In this document: piece after piece, positions 8,578-16,836 of the stretch
How the letters are laid out: each line of letters starts with the position of its first letter
Numbering within the stretch: position 1 is the first letter of the stretch
DNA from: RGIG5612 sp963591145
GTDB taxonomy: Bacteria > Bacillota > Clostridia > Lachnospirales > Lachnospiraceae
Length of the DNA: 64,000 nt
Reading direction: 5' to 3'
Assembly: GCA_963591145.1 (NCBI GenBank)
Contig: CAVARE010000042.1
Span: 1-64,000 of the forward strand
Notes under the pieces: model-generated
Seen by the model: only the letters and a program-made list of their open reading frames with translations
Told to the model about the DNA's origin: nothing
Database searches by the model: none
Program-made: the position numbers and the translations under genes

Positions 8578-9762
8578 TTAGTGATGGAATAATCTCATAC
8601 CTGTAAATGCCATGACCATGCCATATTTATCGCAGCATTTGATAACCTCGTCGTCTCTTATTGAGCCGCCAGGTTCTGCCACATATTTAACGCCGCTCTT
8701 ATAGCCGCGCTCAATGCTGTCTGAGAATGGGAAGAATGCATCCGATCCCAGAGCAACATTATCAATCTTGTCCAGGTATGCGCGCTGCTCGGCAGCAGTG
8801 AATGGCTCAGGTCTCTCGGTGAAGTAGTTCTGCCATATTCCTTCTGCGCATACATCTTCTTCGGTCTGGTTGATATAGCCGTCTATAACATTGTCTCTGA
8901 CAGGACGGGCGATGTCTTCCTTAAATGGGAGATTTAACACCTTGTCGCTCTGACGCAGGAACCATGTATCAGCCTTGCCGCCAGCCAGACGTGTACAATG
9001 AACACGTGACTGCTGTCCGGCACCGACACCGATGGCCTGACCGTCCACTGCGAAGCAGACAGAGTTGGACTGAGTATATTTAAGTGTGATGAGCGCAACG
9101 ATCATATCTCGCACAGCGCTCTCAGGAAGCTCTTTATTGGCTGTTACAATATTTGCCAGCAGCTCCTTATTAATCTTGAAATTATTTCTTCCCTGCTCGA
9201 AGGTAACGCCGAATACCTGCTTGGTCTCCTGCTCCATCGGAACATAGTCAGGGTCGATCTTAACGATGTTATATGCACCCTTTTTCTTAGTCTTCAGAAT
9301 CTCAAGTGCCTCAGGCTCATATCCAGGAGCGATGATTCCGTCTGAGACCTCTCTCTTGAGCATGGTCGCGGTTGTTACATCGCAAATGTCTGACAATGCC
9401 ACCCAGTCGCCGAAGGAGCAGAGTCTGTCCGTGCCTCTGGCTCTTGCATATGCGCAGGCGATAGGAGAATCATCCAGCCCTTTAATGTCATCTACGAAGC
9501 AGGCTTTCTTGAGCTTTTCCGGAAGCGGGATACCAACAGCGCCTGAAGTAGGGCTTACATGCTTGAAGGAGGCACATGCAGGAAGTCCTGTGGCTTCCTT
9601 TAATTCCTTAACGAGCTGCCATGAATTGAAGGCATCCAGGAAGTTTATATATCCCGGGCGGCCATTTAATATTTCAATCGGAAGATCAGATCCGTCCTGC
9701 ATATAGATTCTGGCAGGCTTCTGATTAGGGTTACAACCATATTTAAGTTCGAATTCCTTCAT
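8578..9762 (-). CDS. purH: Stand-alone AICAR transformylase (PurH without the IMP cyclohydrolase domain)
   Basis: A 394-residue protein that formylates AICAR with 10-formyl-THF. It begins directly at the transformylase domain (ELKYGCNPNQKPARIY) and carries the family motifs SFKHVSPTSGAV, YTQSNSVCFA and GQQSRVHCTRLA. The roughly 190-residue MGS-like cyclohydrolase domain that opens the usual 510-residue bifunctional PurH is absent. The missing activity is supplied by the next gene upstream in the operon, a PurO-type cyclohydrolase. The start has AAGGAG eight bases before ATG. The product name often given by default, bifunctional PurH, would be wrong here. Confidence 0.95.
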   Translation of the reverse strand: MKEFELKYGCNPNQKPARIYMQDGSDLPIEILNGRPGYINFLDAFNSWQLVKELKEATGLPACASFKHVSPTSGAVGIPLPEKLKKACFVDDIKGLDDSPIACAYARARGTDRLCSFGDWVALSDICDVTTATMLKREVSDGIIAPGYEPEALEILKTKKKGAYNIVKIDPDYVPMEQETKQVFGVTFEQGRNNFKINKELLANIVTANKELPESAVRDMIVALITLKYTQSNSVCFAVDGQAIGVGAGQQSRVHCTRLAGGKADTWFLRQSDKVLNLPFKEDIARPVRDNVIDGYINQTEEDVCAEGIWQNYFTERPEPFTAAEQRAYLDKIDNVALGSDAFFPFSDSIERGYKSGVKYVAEPGGSIRDDEVIKCCDKYGMVMAFTGMRLFHH

Positions 9763-9808
9763 TTGAATACTCCTTTATGAGATGATGTGCCGCGAGCCGC
9801 AGCATGTC

Positions 9809-10528
9809 TTATTTGTTCTTATTGATAAGCATTGATTCTGTGTCGCCGCTTGTAAGGTCAGTATATCTTACATACAGAGAGATCTTATTGTCGGCGTCGA
9901 GAGCGTCCCACAGAGCATTGGTGAATTCCTCAATATCGTCCGAGGTTGCGATTCTCTCAGGCTCACCCTGGAAAGTTGGGATAGGATTGTCGTCGCATAC
10001 ATAGGTATGAATGAAATGTCCGAGACCTGCGATAGGCTTGTATGAGAAGAAGTAGCGGTTGCATGCGCTTCCCTGCGCATCCGCACTCTTAAGGATACTC
10101 ATTTTGTAGGTGAAATCATTATCCTCAAATGTCAGCATGCCGCTGATACGAGGTGTGAAATTCGGAGCATCAGGTTCGAACTCGCGAGTCTGGAGGGCTG
10201 AGTTGAAGCATTTGCCGTCCTTAATGAAGTCATAGATGGTATCGGTCTGGTCGCCGTTTGTGACGATCAGTTTATTCTCGTATTCTCTTACGGCTGCATA
10301 GATTATAAGGCTCGGGTCTTCGACCTTGCTGCTGTCAAATGGTTCCGTAAATACGGCATCGTCTCTCTCAACAAAGACGCGGTTGCGGCTGTTGGCGCTG
10401 CGGCCCATGATGAAATATGCCGAAACGGCCTTCTTGCCATCAGGAGTCTTGCCGATGATTATGCCTCGTCCCACGTAGGAGTTGCCCTTGATGAGTTCGT
10501 CTATAGTATTGATCTTGTAAATATCCAT
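9809..10528 (-). CDS. purO: IMP cyclohydrolase, PurO family (COG3363)
   Basis: About 239 residues; closes FAICAR to IMP, the last step of purine synthesis. The N-terminus INTIDELIKGNSYVGRGIIIGKT followed by AVSAYFIMGRSANSRNRVF matches the IMP_cyclohyd family first known from archaea and also found in some Clostridia. It sits between purN and the stand-alone AICAR transformylase, which lacks its own cyclohydrolase domain, so the two genes together replace bifunctional PurH. I use the ATG at 10528 because GAGGA lies six bases upstream and it follows the purN stop; a longer form starting at 10555 would overlap purN. Confidence 0.88.
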   Translation of the reverse strand: MDIYKINTIDELIKGNSYVGRGIIIGKTPDGKKAVSAYFIMGRSANSRNRVFVERDDAVFTEPFDSSKVEDPSLIIYAAVREYENKLIVTNGDQTDTIYDFIKDGKCFNSALQTREFEPDAPNFTPRISGMLTFEDNDFTYKMSILKSADAQGSACNRYFFSYKPIAGLGHFIHTYVCDDNPIPTFQGEPERIATSDDIEEFTNALWDALDADNKISLYVRYTDLTSGDTESMLINKNK

Positions 10529-10541
10529 TATTTTCCTCACT

Positions 10542-11156
10542 TTATCTGTTCTCAATTATCTGCTTAGATATCTGCTCGGCAGCTGCCGGCAGGATCTTCC
10601 ACTCAGCCAGACGCATAACACGCTTTTGCAGTGATTCAGGGGTATCATTTTCCCTTACTGTAACAGCCTTCTGCATTATGATCTCGCCGCCATCAGGGAT
10701 TTCGTTAACGAAATGAACGGTGGCTCCGGTGACCTTCACGCCCTTAGCGAGAGCTGCCTCATGGACATGCAGTCCGTAGAAGCCTTCCCCGCAAAATGAT
10801 GGGATCAGTGAAGGATGTATGTTGATGATCCTGTGATCGTACCTCTTAGTGAAATCTTCACTTAATATGCTCATGAATCCTGCCAGGATGATCAGATCGA
10901 TATTATTGTCGTCAAGAGCCTTGATCATTTCTTCTTCCATGGCCTGCTGGCTGCCGCAATCCTTCCTTGTGATAACTGCGGACTTGATGCCGGCATTTGC
11001 GGCTCTTGTCAGAGCATATGCATCCTTTTTGTTGGAAATAACCAGCTTTATCTGGCCGCTTGTAAGGACTCCCTTTCCCTGGGCGTCAATAAGTGCCTGC
11101 AGATTCGTGCCGCCGCCTGATACTAAAACAGCAATATTTGCTTTATTTTCAGCCAT
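10542..11156 (-). CDS. purN: Phosphoribosylglycinamide formyltransferase (GART)
   Basis: A 204-residue formyl-THF-dependent transformylase converting GAR to FGAR. Visible motifs are IAVLVSGGGTNLQALID at the N-terminus, the catalytic INIHPSLIPSF with the HPSL histidine, and HFVNEIPDGGEI with the catalytic aspartate. Start is the ATG with GGAGG eight bases upstream; the open frame extends 39 codons further into purM without a ribosome site. It lies 25 bases after purM and 13 bases before purO, indicating one transcript. Confidence 0.96.
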   Translation of the reverse strand: MAENKANIAVLVSGGGTNLQALIDAQGKGVLTSGQIKLVISNKKDAYALTRAANAGIKSAVITRKDCGSQQAMEEEMIKALDDNNIDLIILAGFMSILSEDFTKRYDHRIINIHPSLIPSFCGEGFYGLHVHEAALAKGVKVTGATVHFVNEIPDGGEIIMQKAVTVRENDTPESLQKRVMRLAEWKILPAAAEQISKQIIENR

Positions 11157-11181
11157 TTTATCCTCCGATTCCTGTGGCAGA

Positions 11182-12222
11182 TTACAGGATTGTAATCTTA
11201 TCATCGCTTGCGATGATCTCACCGATGACATATGCGTCGATGCCATTTGCCTTAAATGTGCTGATAGCTGCATCAGCTGTATCCTTAGATGCGATAACAG
11301 TCATGCCGACGCCCATGTTATATGTATTGAACATGTCTCGTTCGCTGATGCCGCCCAGCTTCTGGATCATATTGAAGATAGGCAGAATCTTAACATCAGA
11401 CTTGCTAATCTTAGCTCCGAGACCGTCCGGGATAGAACGAGGAATGTTCTCGTAGAAGCCGCCGCCTGTGATATGGCTGATGCCGTGAATGTCAGCTGCC
11501 TTGAGAGCTGCCAGAACCGGCTTAACGTAGATCTTGGTTGGGGTAAGGAGTGACTCGCCGATAGTCATGCCCAGCTCATCGCTGTATACATTAAGGTCGG
11601 CATTTTCAACATCGAATACCTTACGAACCAGTGAGAATCCATTAGAATGAACACCAGTTGAAGGAAGAGCAATCACAACATCGCCAGCCTTCATTGTGGC
11701 TGAATTGATGATATTGCATTTGTCTACGACACCTACAGAGAAGCCTGCCAGGTCGAAATCGTCAGCGGCCATGGTGCCCGGATGCTCTGCGGTCTCGCCG
11801 CCTACCAGCGCACAGCCTGACTGAACGCAGCCCTCGGCTACACCAGATACCAGCGTTGCCACCTTCTCGGGAATATTCTTGCCGATGGCGATATAGTCCA
11901 GGAAGAAAAGTGGCTCAGCGCCGCAGCAGATGATATCATTAACGCACATAGCGACGCAGTCGATGCCGACTGTATCGAACTTACCTATCAGCTGTGCGAT
12001 ACGCTGCTTAGTTCCGACACCGTCTGTGCCGGATACTAATACCGGCTCCTTCATTTCCTTGATATCCGGGGCAAATAGTCCTCCGAATCCTCCGATACCT
12101 GTAAGAACGCCAGGTGTAAATGTGCGCTCTACAGAAGCTTTCATAAGCTTGACTCCCTTATAACCAGCTTCGATATCAACGCCGGCTGCTGCATAAGCTT
12201 CAGATCTTGAATTCTCGTGCAT
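11182..12222 (-). CDS. purM: Phosphoribosylformylglycinamidine cyclo-ligase (AIR synthetase)
   Basis: A 346-residue enzyme that closes FGAM to AIR with ATP. The block PVLVSGTDGVGTK, CVNDIICCGAEPLFFLDY, and GGETAEHPG are the typical nucleotide-binding motifs of the PurM/PurL fold; HITGGGFYENIPR follows in the C-terminal half. The N-terminus YAAAGVDIEAGYKGV is the conserved start, with AAGGAG upstream. It follows purE after a 209-base gap that holds a family A hairpin. Confidence 0.97.
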   Translation of the reverse strand: MHENSRSEAYAAAGVDIEAGYKGVKLMKASVERTFTPGVLTGIGGFGGLFAPDIKEMKEPVLVSGTDGVGTKQRIAQLIGKFDTVGIDCVAMCVNDIICCGAEPLFFLDYIAIGKNIPEKVATLVSGVAEGCVQSGCALVGGETAEHPGTMAADDFDLAGFSVGVVDKCNIINSATMKAGDVVIALPSTGVHSNGFSLVRKVFDVENADLNVYSDELGMTIGESLLTPTKIYVKPVLAALKAADIHGISHITGGGFYENIPRSIPDGLGAKISKSDVKILPIFNMIQKLGGISERDMFNTYNMGVGMTVIASKDTADAAISTFKANGIDAYVIGEIIASDDKITIL

Positions 12223-12307
12223 GTCTGTTCTCCTTTAGTTAATCTTCTATAATTGCAAAATGTAATTTTCATGTTATTGCCACGGCACAGTTTTTAGTTT
12301 GTTATGC

Positions 12308-12391
12308 GTGCCGTGAACCTCGGCATGCAGCCCCTGCTCGAAAACGCCTACGCTGATTGTTTTCTCGCAGGGAGCTGCGCCATCCCGGCAC
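12308..12391 (-). repeat. Family A hairpin element, full 84-nt copy A3
   Basis: It is the same length as the copy at 3148 and in the same orientation relative to the operon. Differences include T instead of A in the loop (GCGTAGGC), C-to-T at two stem-side positions and A-to-T at the bulge; one arm change turns a G-C pair into a G-T wobble, so pairing is kept. It lies in the purE-purM gap. No T-run follows. Confidence 0.85.
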
Positions 12392-12431
12392 GGCAATACA
12401 AAGTTTTTTATGTGCCGTGGCGTTCAGCATT

Positions 12432-12926
12432 TCACTTGCTAAACTGCGCAGCAATCGCCGCATCTTTGGCCAGAACTTTCTGGGCGCCTTCCTCACGCAT
12501 AGCATCTAACCTGGCAGCGAGCTCAGGCTCTGACACGGCGAGAATTTCGGCGGCAAGTAAAGCGGCATTGGCGGCTCCGTTGATTGCTACAGTTGCTACC
12601 GGGATACCGGATGGCATCTGTACAGTCGACAGAAGCGCGTCAATGCCGTCGAGTGTAGTTGATTTGCATGGAATTCCTATAACAGGAAGAGTAGTATTAG
12701 CGGCTATGGCACCTGCGAGATGTGCTGCCATTCCGGCTGCTCCGATGAGAACACCGAAACCGTTAGCTCTGGCATTTGCCGAGAAATCTCTGGCCTGCTC
12801 AGGAGTTCTGTGCGCTGAATATATATGAACCTCATAAGGTATACTGAGGCTTTCGAGCATGTCAATTGCTTTCTGAACGACAGGCATATCACTGTCGCTT
12901 CCCATGATGATTCCTACTTTTTTCAT
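12432..12926 (-). CDS. purE: N5-carboxyaminoimidazole ribonucleotide mutase
   Basis: A 164-residue class I PurE. KKVGIIMGSDSDMPVVQKA with the SDSD motif and YSAHRTPEQARDF are the substrate-binding signatures; GAAGMAAHLAG and PVIGIPCKS follow. It converts N5-CAIR to CAIR; no purK is in the window. It is the first gene of the operon, directly behind the ZTP riboswitch, with Shine-Dalgarno AGGAGA upstream of the ATG. It is followed by repeat A3 and purM. Confidence 0.96.
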   Translation of the reverse strand: MKKVGIIMGSDSDMPVVQKAIDMLESLSIPYEVHIYSAHRTPEQARDFSANARANGFGVLIGAAGMAAHLAGAIAANTTLPVIGIPCKSTTLDGIDALLSTVQMPSGIPVATVAINGAANAALLAAEILAVSEPELAARLDAMREEGAQKVLAKDAAIAAQFSK

Positions 12927-12938
12927 AGATAATTCTCC

Positions 12939-13084
12939 TAAAAATAAATAAGGGCGCAGTTAAAAAAGCTTTTAACTGTGCCCAGACGGTCGGCTTACGA
13001 AATGCATGCTATGAGTCGCATGTCATCTCATTAATTCTTTGCTCCCTCACAGTTCGCTGTGTCATCCGTCAGTCACAAAGAATC
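12939..13084 (-). promoter_or_regulatory. ZTP riboswitch (pfl motif) with terminator, leader of the purine operon
   Basis: On the minus strand, P1 is ATTCTTTG/CAAAGAAT (13077-13084 with 34-41 of the same kb). It is followed by GTGACTGACGG, a CACAG-CGAA-CTGTG hairpin and GGGAGC. After a variable linker comes GCCGACCGTCTGGGC (12980-12994). These are the conserved blocks of the pfl/ZTP aptamer, which binds ZTP/ZMP, the AICAR-type intermediate that accumulates when formyl-THF is short. The final GGGC is also the first strand of a terminator hairpin (12952-12983), followed by a T-rich tract. This is the standard on-switch layout: ligand binding should block termination and turn on purine and one-carbon genes. 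Confidence 0.88.
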
Positions 13085-13098
13085 TTTATACTACGCGG

Positions 13099-13127
13099 AT
13101 TTTAACATGCGGGCATGTCCTTTTCAA
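13099..13127 (-). promoter_or_regulatory. Sigma-A-type promoter of the purine operon
   Basis: Minus strand: TTGAAA (13127-13122), 17-nt spacer, TAAAAT (13104-13099), about 15 bases before the riboswitch P1. Confidence 0.7.
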
Positions 13128-13153
13128 GGCAAAATGCTTCTGAAATCGCACTT

Positions 13154-13180
13154 TTATGCATGTTCTATAAGCATGCATAA
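13154..13180. promoter_or_regulatory. Perfect 9-N9-9 inverted repeat upstream of the purine promoter
   Basis: TTATGCATG (13154-13162), nine bases, CATGCATAA (13172-13180). It lies 27 bp upstream of the -35 box and after the end of the DUF218 gene, without a T-run. Operator or weak terminator; unassigned. Confidence 0.4.
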
Positions 13181-13234
13181 TGGCAAATGCTGACACCCGC
13201 ATATTTGGATTGAAATAATACAATGCTGTCAGAC

Positions 13235-14233
13235 TTATGACGGGACTGCATTATATGAGAACAGGTTAAACAGCCACTGAGCCTGATTGGACATGGAAAA
13301 TGAATATCTGCCGTCTGTCTCACAGGCTGCGTGAGCGACTATCTGAAGCTTCGGCATTATCTCAGACTGCGAGTCAGCATTTGCCTGATCGTTATATGCA
13401 GCCAATAGAAACTGAGCATTAAATAATGTGCATGCCATCGGAATATGATAATCGCTGGTGATTATGGCGATGTCCTTGATCTGCGGATAATCAGCCGTGA
13501 TGATATTGTATGTGAAGACGGCATTTTCTACTGTGGTCTTAGAATTATCTTCTATCATAATGCGGCTTTCGTTGATGCCATTTTCCATGAGCCATTCAGC
13601 CATGGCATCGGCTTCTGTGGCGGATGGATTCTCTGAGGCTGTGCCGCCTCCGGTGACAGCGATGAATGCATGAGGATATTTTTCGGCACATTCCAGTGCG
13701 AGATTAAGCCTGTCTATAAGCTCCTGTCGCATGGAGCCGTCCTTATTAAGACCGAAGCCTAAGACCATGAGGCACAGGCTGTCATCATCTGCCAGATCGT
13801 CAGGAAGCCCTGACATATTGATATAGCCGTCAGCGTTAGCTTCGTGCCAGTAATTGATGATCTTGCTGATGCAGTCCGCATAAACAGGATTAGACTCTGA
13901 GAAATCGTCAAGAAGCGAGGCCGCCTTAGAATCATCATAGGCTGCTGCCGCATTTATAATGTCTGATAATTTGGAAGATTCTTCTTTAGAAAGAACAGAA
14001 TTGCTTGAATTGCTGCCATTGTCCTCGTTGGCAGCAGATGTCTTTTCATTACCGTCGGCAGATGTAATATCTCCGTCAGTGGTTGATTCATTATCAGCGG
14101 CAGAACTGACAGAAACATCCGAAGATGTTCTGTCAGTATCTGTCGTCTGATCAGAAGACTTGCATCCAGTCAAAAGGGTTGTGCACATAGTTACAAGTAT
14201 CAATGATTTGATAAATATGCTTGAAGCTTTCAT
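13235..14233 (-). CDS. Lipoprotein with DUF218 (YdcF/SanA-like) domain
   Basis: A 332-residue protein. A short charged start and hydrophobic stretch end in LLTGC, a good lipobox with C24, so it is likely anchored outside the membrane. Residues 25-85 are a Ser/Asp/Thr-rich linker. The DUF218 domain covers roughly 150-320: LCLMVLGFGL, ELIDRLNLALE, FIAVTGGGTA, TEADAMAEWLMENGI, IEDNSKTTVENA and IAIITSDYHIPMA are the family signature strands and loops. Roles in cell-envelope precursor metabolism are suspected for relatives, but the substrate is unknown. It may form an operon with the 5'-nucleotidase-like gene 72 bases upstream. Confidence 0.85.
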   Translation of the reverse strand: MKASSIFIKSLILVTMCTTLLTGCKSSDQTTDTDRTSSDVSVSSAADNESTTDGDITSADGNEKTSAANEDNGSNSSNSVLSKEESSKLSDIINAAAAYDDSKAASLLDDFSESNPVYADCISKIINYWHEANADGYINMSGLPDDLADDDSLCLMVLGFGLNKDGSMRQELIDRLNLALECAEKYPHAFIAVTGGGTASENPSATEADAMAEWLMENGINESRIMIEDNSKTTVENAVFTYNIITADYPQIKDIAIITSDYHIPMACTLFNAQFLLAAYNDQANADSQSEIMPKLQIVAHAACETDGRYSFSMSNQAQWLFNLFSYNAVPS

Positions 14234-14305
14234 AAAAACTCCTTTTTATGCACGAAGGGCAGAGGGCTTATTTGTTTTCGACGGACACAAGGTTCTTACA
14301 AATGA

Positions 14306-16483
14306 TTATTCGGCCGGAATAACTCTTCCGCCTGGGCATACTTCATCAGGAAGGATTGTATAATCAGCTTCACTTAAATATTCACAGAAGTATTTCGCCA
14401 TGTCTGTATTTGACTGAACGAATGTCTTATCCTCAGGAGCGTTATCAATGTCACCGCCGCCAGCTTCTGCTGCGCATCCAACAGTCCATGAATCATCTAC
14501 GAGATATTCACCATCTTCGTAGATTACTTCGTCTCCAACAGCGAGATAAACAACTTCATGTGTATCAGCATCGTACTTACATGTAAGGCCGGATACCTGC
14601 ATCATGTTATTGTTTTCCTCACCTATCTTTTCACAGCTTGTATTCATCTTGCTTACAAGTTCTTCAGCTGTATATTCAGCATAATAGATTTTAAGAGGAT
14701 TTGCAAATACACTTAATGCATCAATAAGTGTAATGTCGCCTGCATCAATAGAAGAACGAATCCAGTATCCCGGATAAAGGGCAATAGAGATCTCGTTTTC
14801 TGTCCATAATTTCTGAGCAGTATAAAGAATTGAGTCTGCAACCAGGTCACCCAGGTTGGTCTCATTTGCACGAACGCCGCCGCCGGCATCCTCTGATGAG
14901 ATACGTTCACCGTTTAAGAAAAATTCGGTGCTGGCCCATACTGTAGAGTATCCGTCCTCATCGAGGCGGGCATAAGCATCATCTACTTCGGCCTGAACCT
15001 CAGCATCTGGTTCTATGCCGGCAAATGTTCCATCCTCTGCCGGAACTATATTTTCACAGTCTTCAGCGATGACCTTGCCATCCTTGAGATACATATACAA
15101 TACGCCGATAGCAGCGCCCTTGCAGCTGGCCTGATTTACAGTCGGATCATTGCCATATCCTGTGAAGATATATCCCTCACCGTCGTTGATGACCGAATGG
15201 GTATGAGCGTCAATGATCGCATCAATTCCAGTGGTCTTCATGGCAACCTGTGCAGAGTTGGTATCATTAGAAGATCCTTCGGTTGAATCTGCGCCCATCC
15301 ATCCTGTATGGCAGAGCATGATCACAACGGAGGCGCCGTCGGCTGCGAGAGCATCAGACATGGTCTGTGCTGTATTAACAGTATTCATACCGCCTGTAAA
15401 GTATGCATCTGTAAGAGATCCGCCCTGGGTGGATTCACCGAACAGACCGATCTTAGTTCCATTTAATGTTTCTATTACAGCACCGTCTGTTACAGCATTT
15501 TCCCCTGCAGTCAGATTGTAATCAGCCAGATTAAGTGCTGAGAAGTCTACAGTACCATCGTCATTTAATGACAGAACATCAGGATAGAGACTTACCAGCT
15601 TCTCAGCGCCGACAGCTGCCTCGTAAGATTCAGCATAGGCCTCCATGTCGATGTCCTCGCTGGCTTTCTGGTTGGCCAGAAGAGTTGTTACTCCTGTCTT
15701 ATCGCCGAGTATTGAGAGGAAATAAGTCTGAATACCCTTGTTTGTAAGGCCTGCGTCGTTATTGCCCCAGGTTATATAATCGTAGATATCATTCATTACA
15801 TTAGGAATGAATTCGCCTTCATATATATGGGCAACTGCATTGCCGCCAGCGTAGATATCACCGCCGTTAACGGCCAGCACGAGAGAATATTTGCCGCTGT
15901 CGATCAGCTGATTCTTAAGTCCCTTAACGTAAGGCTCAGATGACAGCTCACCATGGGTATCATTTGTATGAATGATGGCAACGACCTCGTCATAGTCGCT
16001 TAAAAATTGAACATTTCCTATGATATCGCCGTTATTAACAGATGAACTCTCTGAGAAAAATACAATGACAGGTACGTCAGCTTCTACTGTTGCGCCGTCT
16101 TCTATTTCGAGCTTATCTACAACGCAGTTATCATCGACATGCCAGGTTTCGCCTGCGGCTACGGTGATGTCTCCGAGACTCTCACCAGCATCCTCGCCAG
16201 TATAAAGTCCGGTCAGATCTCTTTCGTTAACCTGAGGCTCATACGTATCCTCGGTGATTATAACCTCATCAGCTGTAAGTGGTGTGGCAGAAACCTTGTT
16301 GGAATCTTCCTTGCCGCCACCGCCTGATCCACCGCCGCCAGGGCCGCCTGCCGAATCACCGCCGCCGGAAGCATTCTCGGTGCCAGGGGCACCGCCTCCT
16401 GCAGGGGCGTCAGCTGCAAATGCAGTAGCCGATAAGCTCATCGCCGTACACATAGCAATGAATACACATAATAATTTTTTCAT
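14306..16483 (-). CDS. Secreted 5'-nucleotidase/UshA-like metallophosphatase with an altered catalytic motif
   Basis: A 725-residue exported protein with a signal peptide ending near AFA-AD and a Gly/Pro-rich segment (about residues 27-60). A 100-residue N-terminal extension follows, then a metallophosphoesterase domain beginning at IHTNDTHGEL (about 170) and a 5'-nucleotidase C-terminal domain from about 500 on. The usual GNHE/GNHD motif is GNND here (about 240), so the catalytic histidine is missing; the later HxH-type motif is DAHTHS. Other metal ligands (D and H of NDTHG, the GGD block) are present. It may hydrolyse nucleotides outside the cell, work by another residue, or be a binding protein. 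The start has AAGGAGG upstream. Confidence 0.8.
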   Translation of the reverse strand: MKKLLCVFIAMCTAMSLSATAFAADAPAGGGAPGTENASGGGDSAGGPGGGGSGGGGKEDSNKVSATPLTADEVIITEDTYEPQVNERDLTGLYTGEDAGESLGDITVAAGETWHVDDNCVVDKLEIEDGATVEADVPVIVFFSESSSVNNGDIIGNVQFLSDYDEVVAIIHTNDTHGELSSEPYVKGLKNQLIDSGKYSLVLAVNGGDIYAGGNAVAHIYEGEFIPNVMNDIYDYITWGNNDAGLTNKGIQTYFLSILGDKTGVTTLLANQKASEDIDMEAYAESYEAAVGAEKLVSLYPDVLSLNDDGTVDFSALNLADYNLTAGENAVTDGAVIETLNGTKIGLFGESTQGGSLTDAYFTGGMNTVNTAQTMSDALAADGASVVIMLCHTGWMGADSTEGSSNDTNSAQVAMKTTGIDAIIDAHTHSVINDGEGYIFTGYGNDPTVNQASCKGAAIGVLYMYLKDGKVIAEDCENIVPAEDGTFAGIEPDAEVQAEVDDAYARLDEDGYSTVWASTEFFLNGERISSEDAGGGVRANETNLGDLVADSILYTAQKLWTENEISIALYPGYWIRSSIDAGDITLIDALSVFANPLKIYYAEYTAEELVSKMNTSCEKIGEENNNMMQVSGLTCKYDADTHEVVYLAVGDEVIYEDGEYLVDDSWTVGCAAEAGGGDIDNAPEDKTFVQSNTDMAKYFCEYLSEADYTILPDEVCPGGRVIPAE

Positions 16484-16836
16484 CTACCTTCCTCCTTGAT
16501 ATTATTTGTCAAATATCTCCTAAACCACGAATACATTGTACCAGAGTGTTGAGCAAATTTGCATAATAAATATGGTATTTTTTTAAGAACTTAAATGCCA
16601 GAATGTTTTTTAGTAAAAGATGTGCTATCATCTGACTATAAGTGCTTAATGTCAGCTAAGAAGAACTGTCCATAAATGTGGAAGGAATCTGAGAACCAAG
16701 GACTGCGCTGCATAGCTGATATTATATTAAAAAATTAACTATTCAGAATGCCATTACAGAAAGCCTGTCATTGGCGGCTTCTCTGCCTGTCACTGGATAG
16801 TCGCTGCGAAATAAATGTAATAATGAAGGAGAATGC
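16484..16836. other. 353-base divergent gap between the nucleotidase gene and gpsA
   Basis: A family C repeat is at 16736-16803 (TAACTATTCAGAAT to GGATAGTCGC, ends inverted). The rest is AT-rich, probably carrying the divergent promoters; I cannot assign them with confidence and see no small gene. Confidence 0.4.

Noticed and set aside
10170..10190. tRNA-like GGTTCGAACTC within the purO gene
   Set aside because: Only the T-loop word is present; no acceptor, D or anticodon arms, and it is coding sequence.
13066..13084. Purine (guanine) riboswitch before purE
   Set aside because: The three-way junction blocks of the purine aptamer are absent; the conserved blocks match the ZTP class instead.
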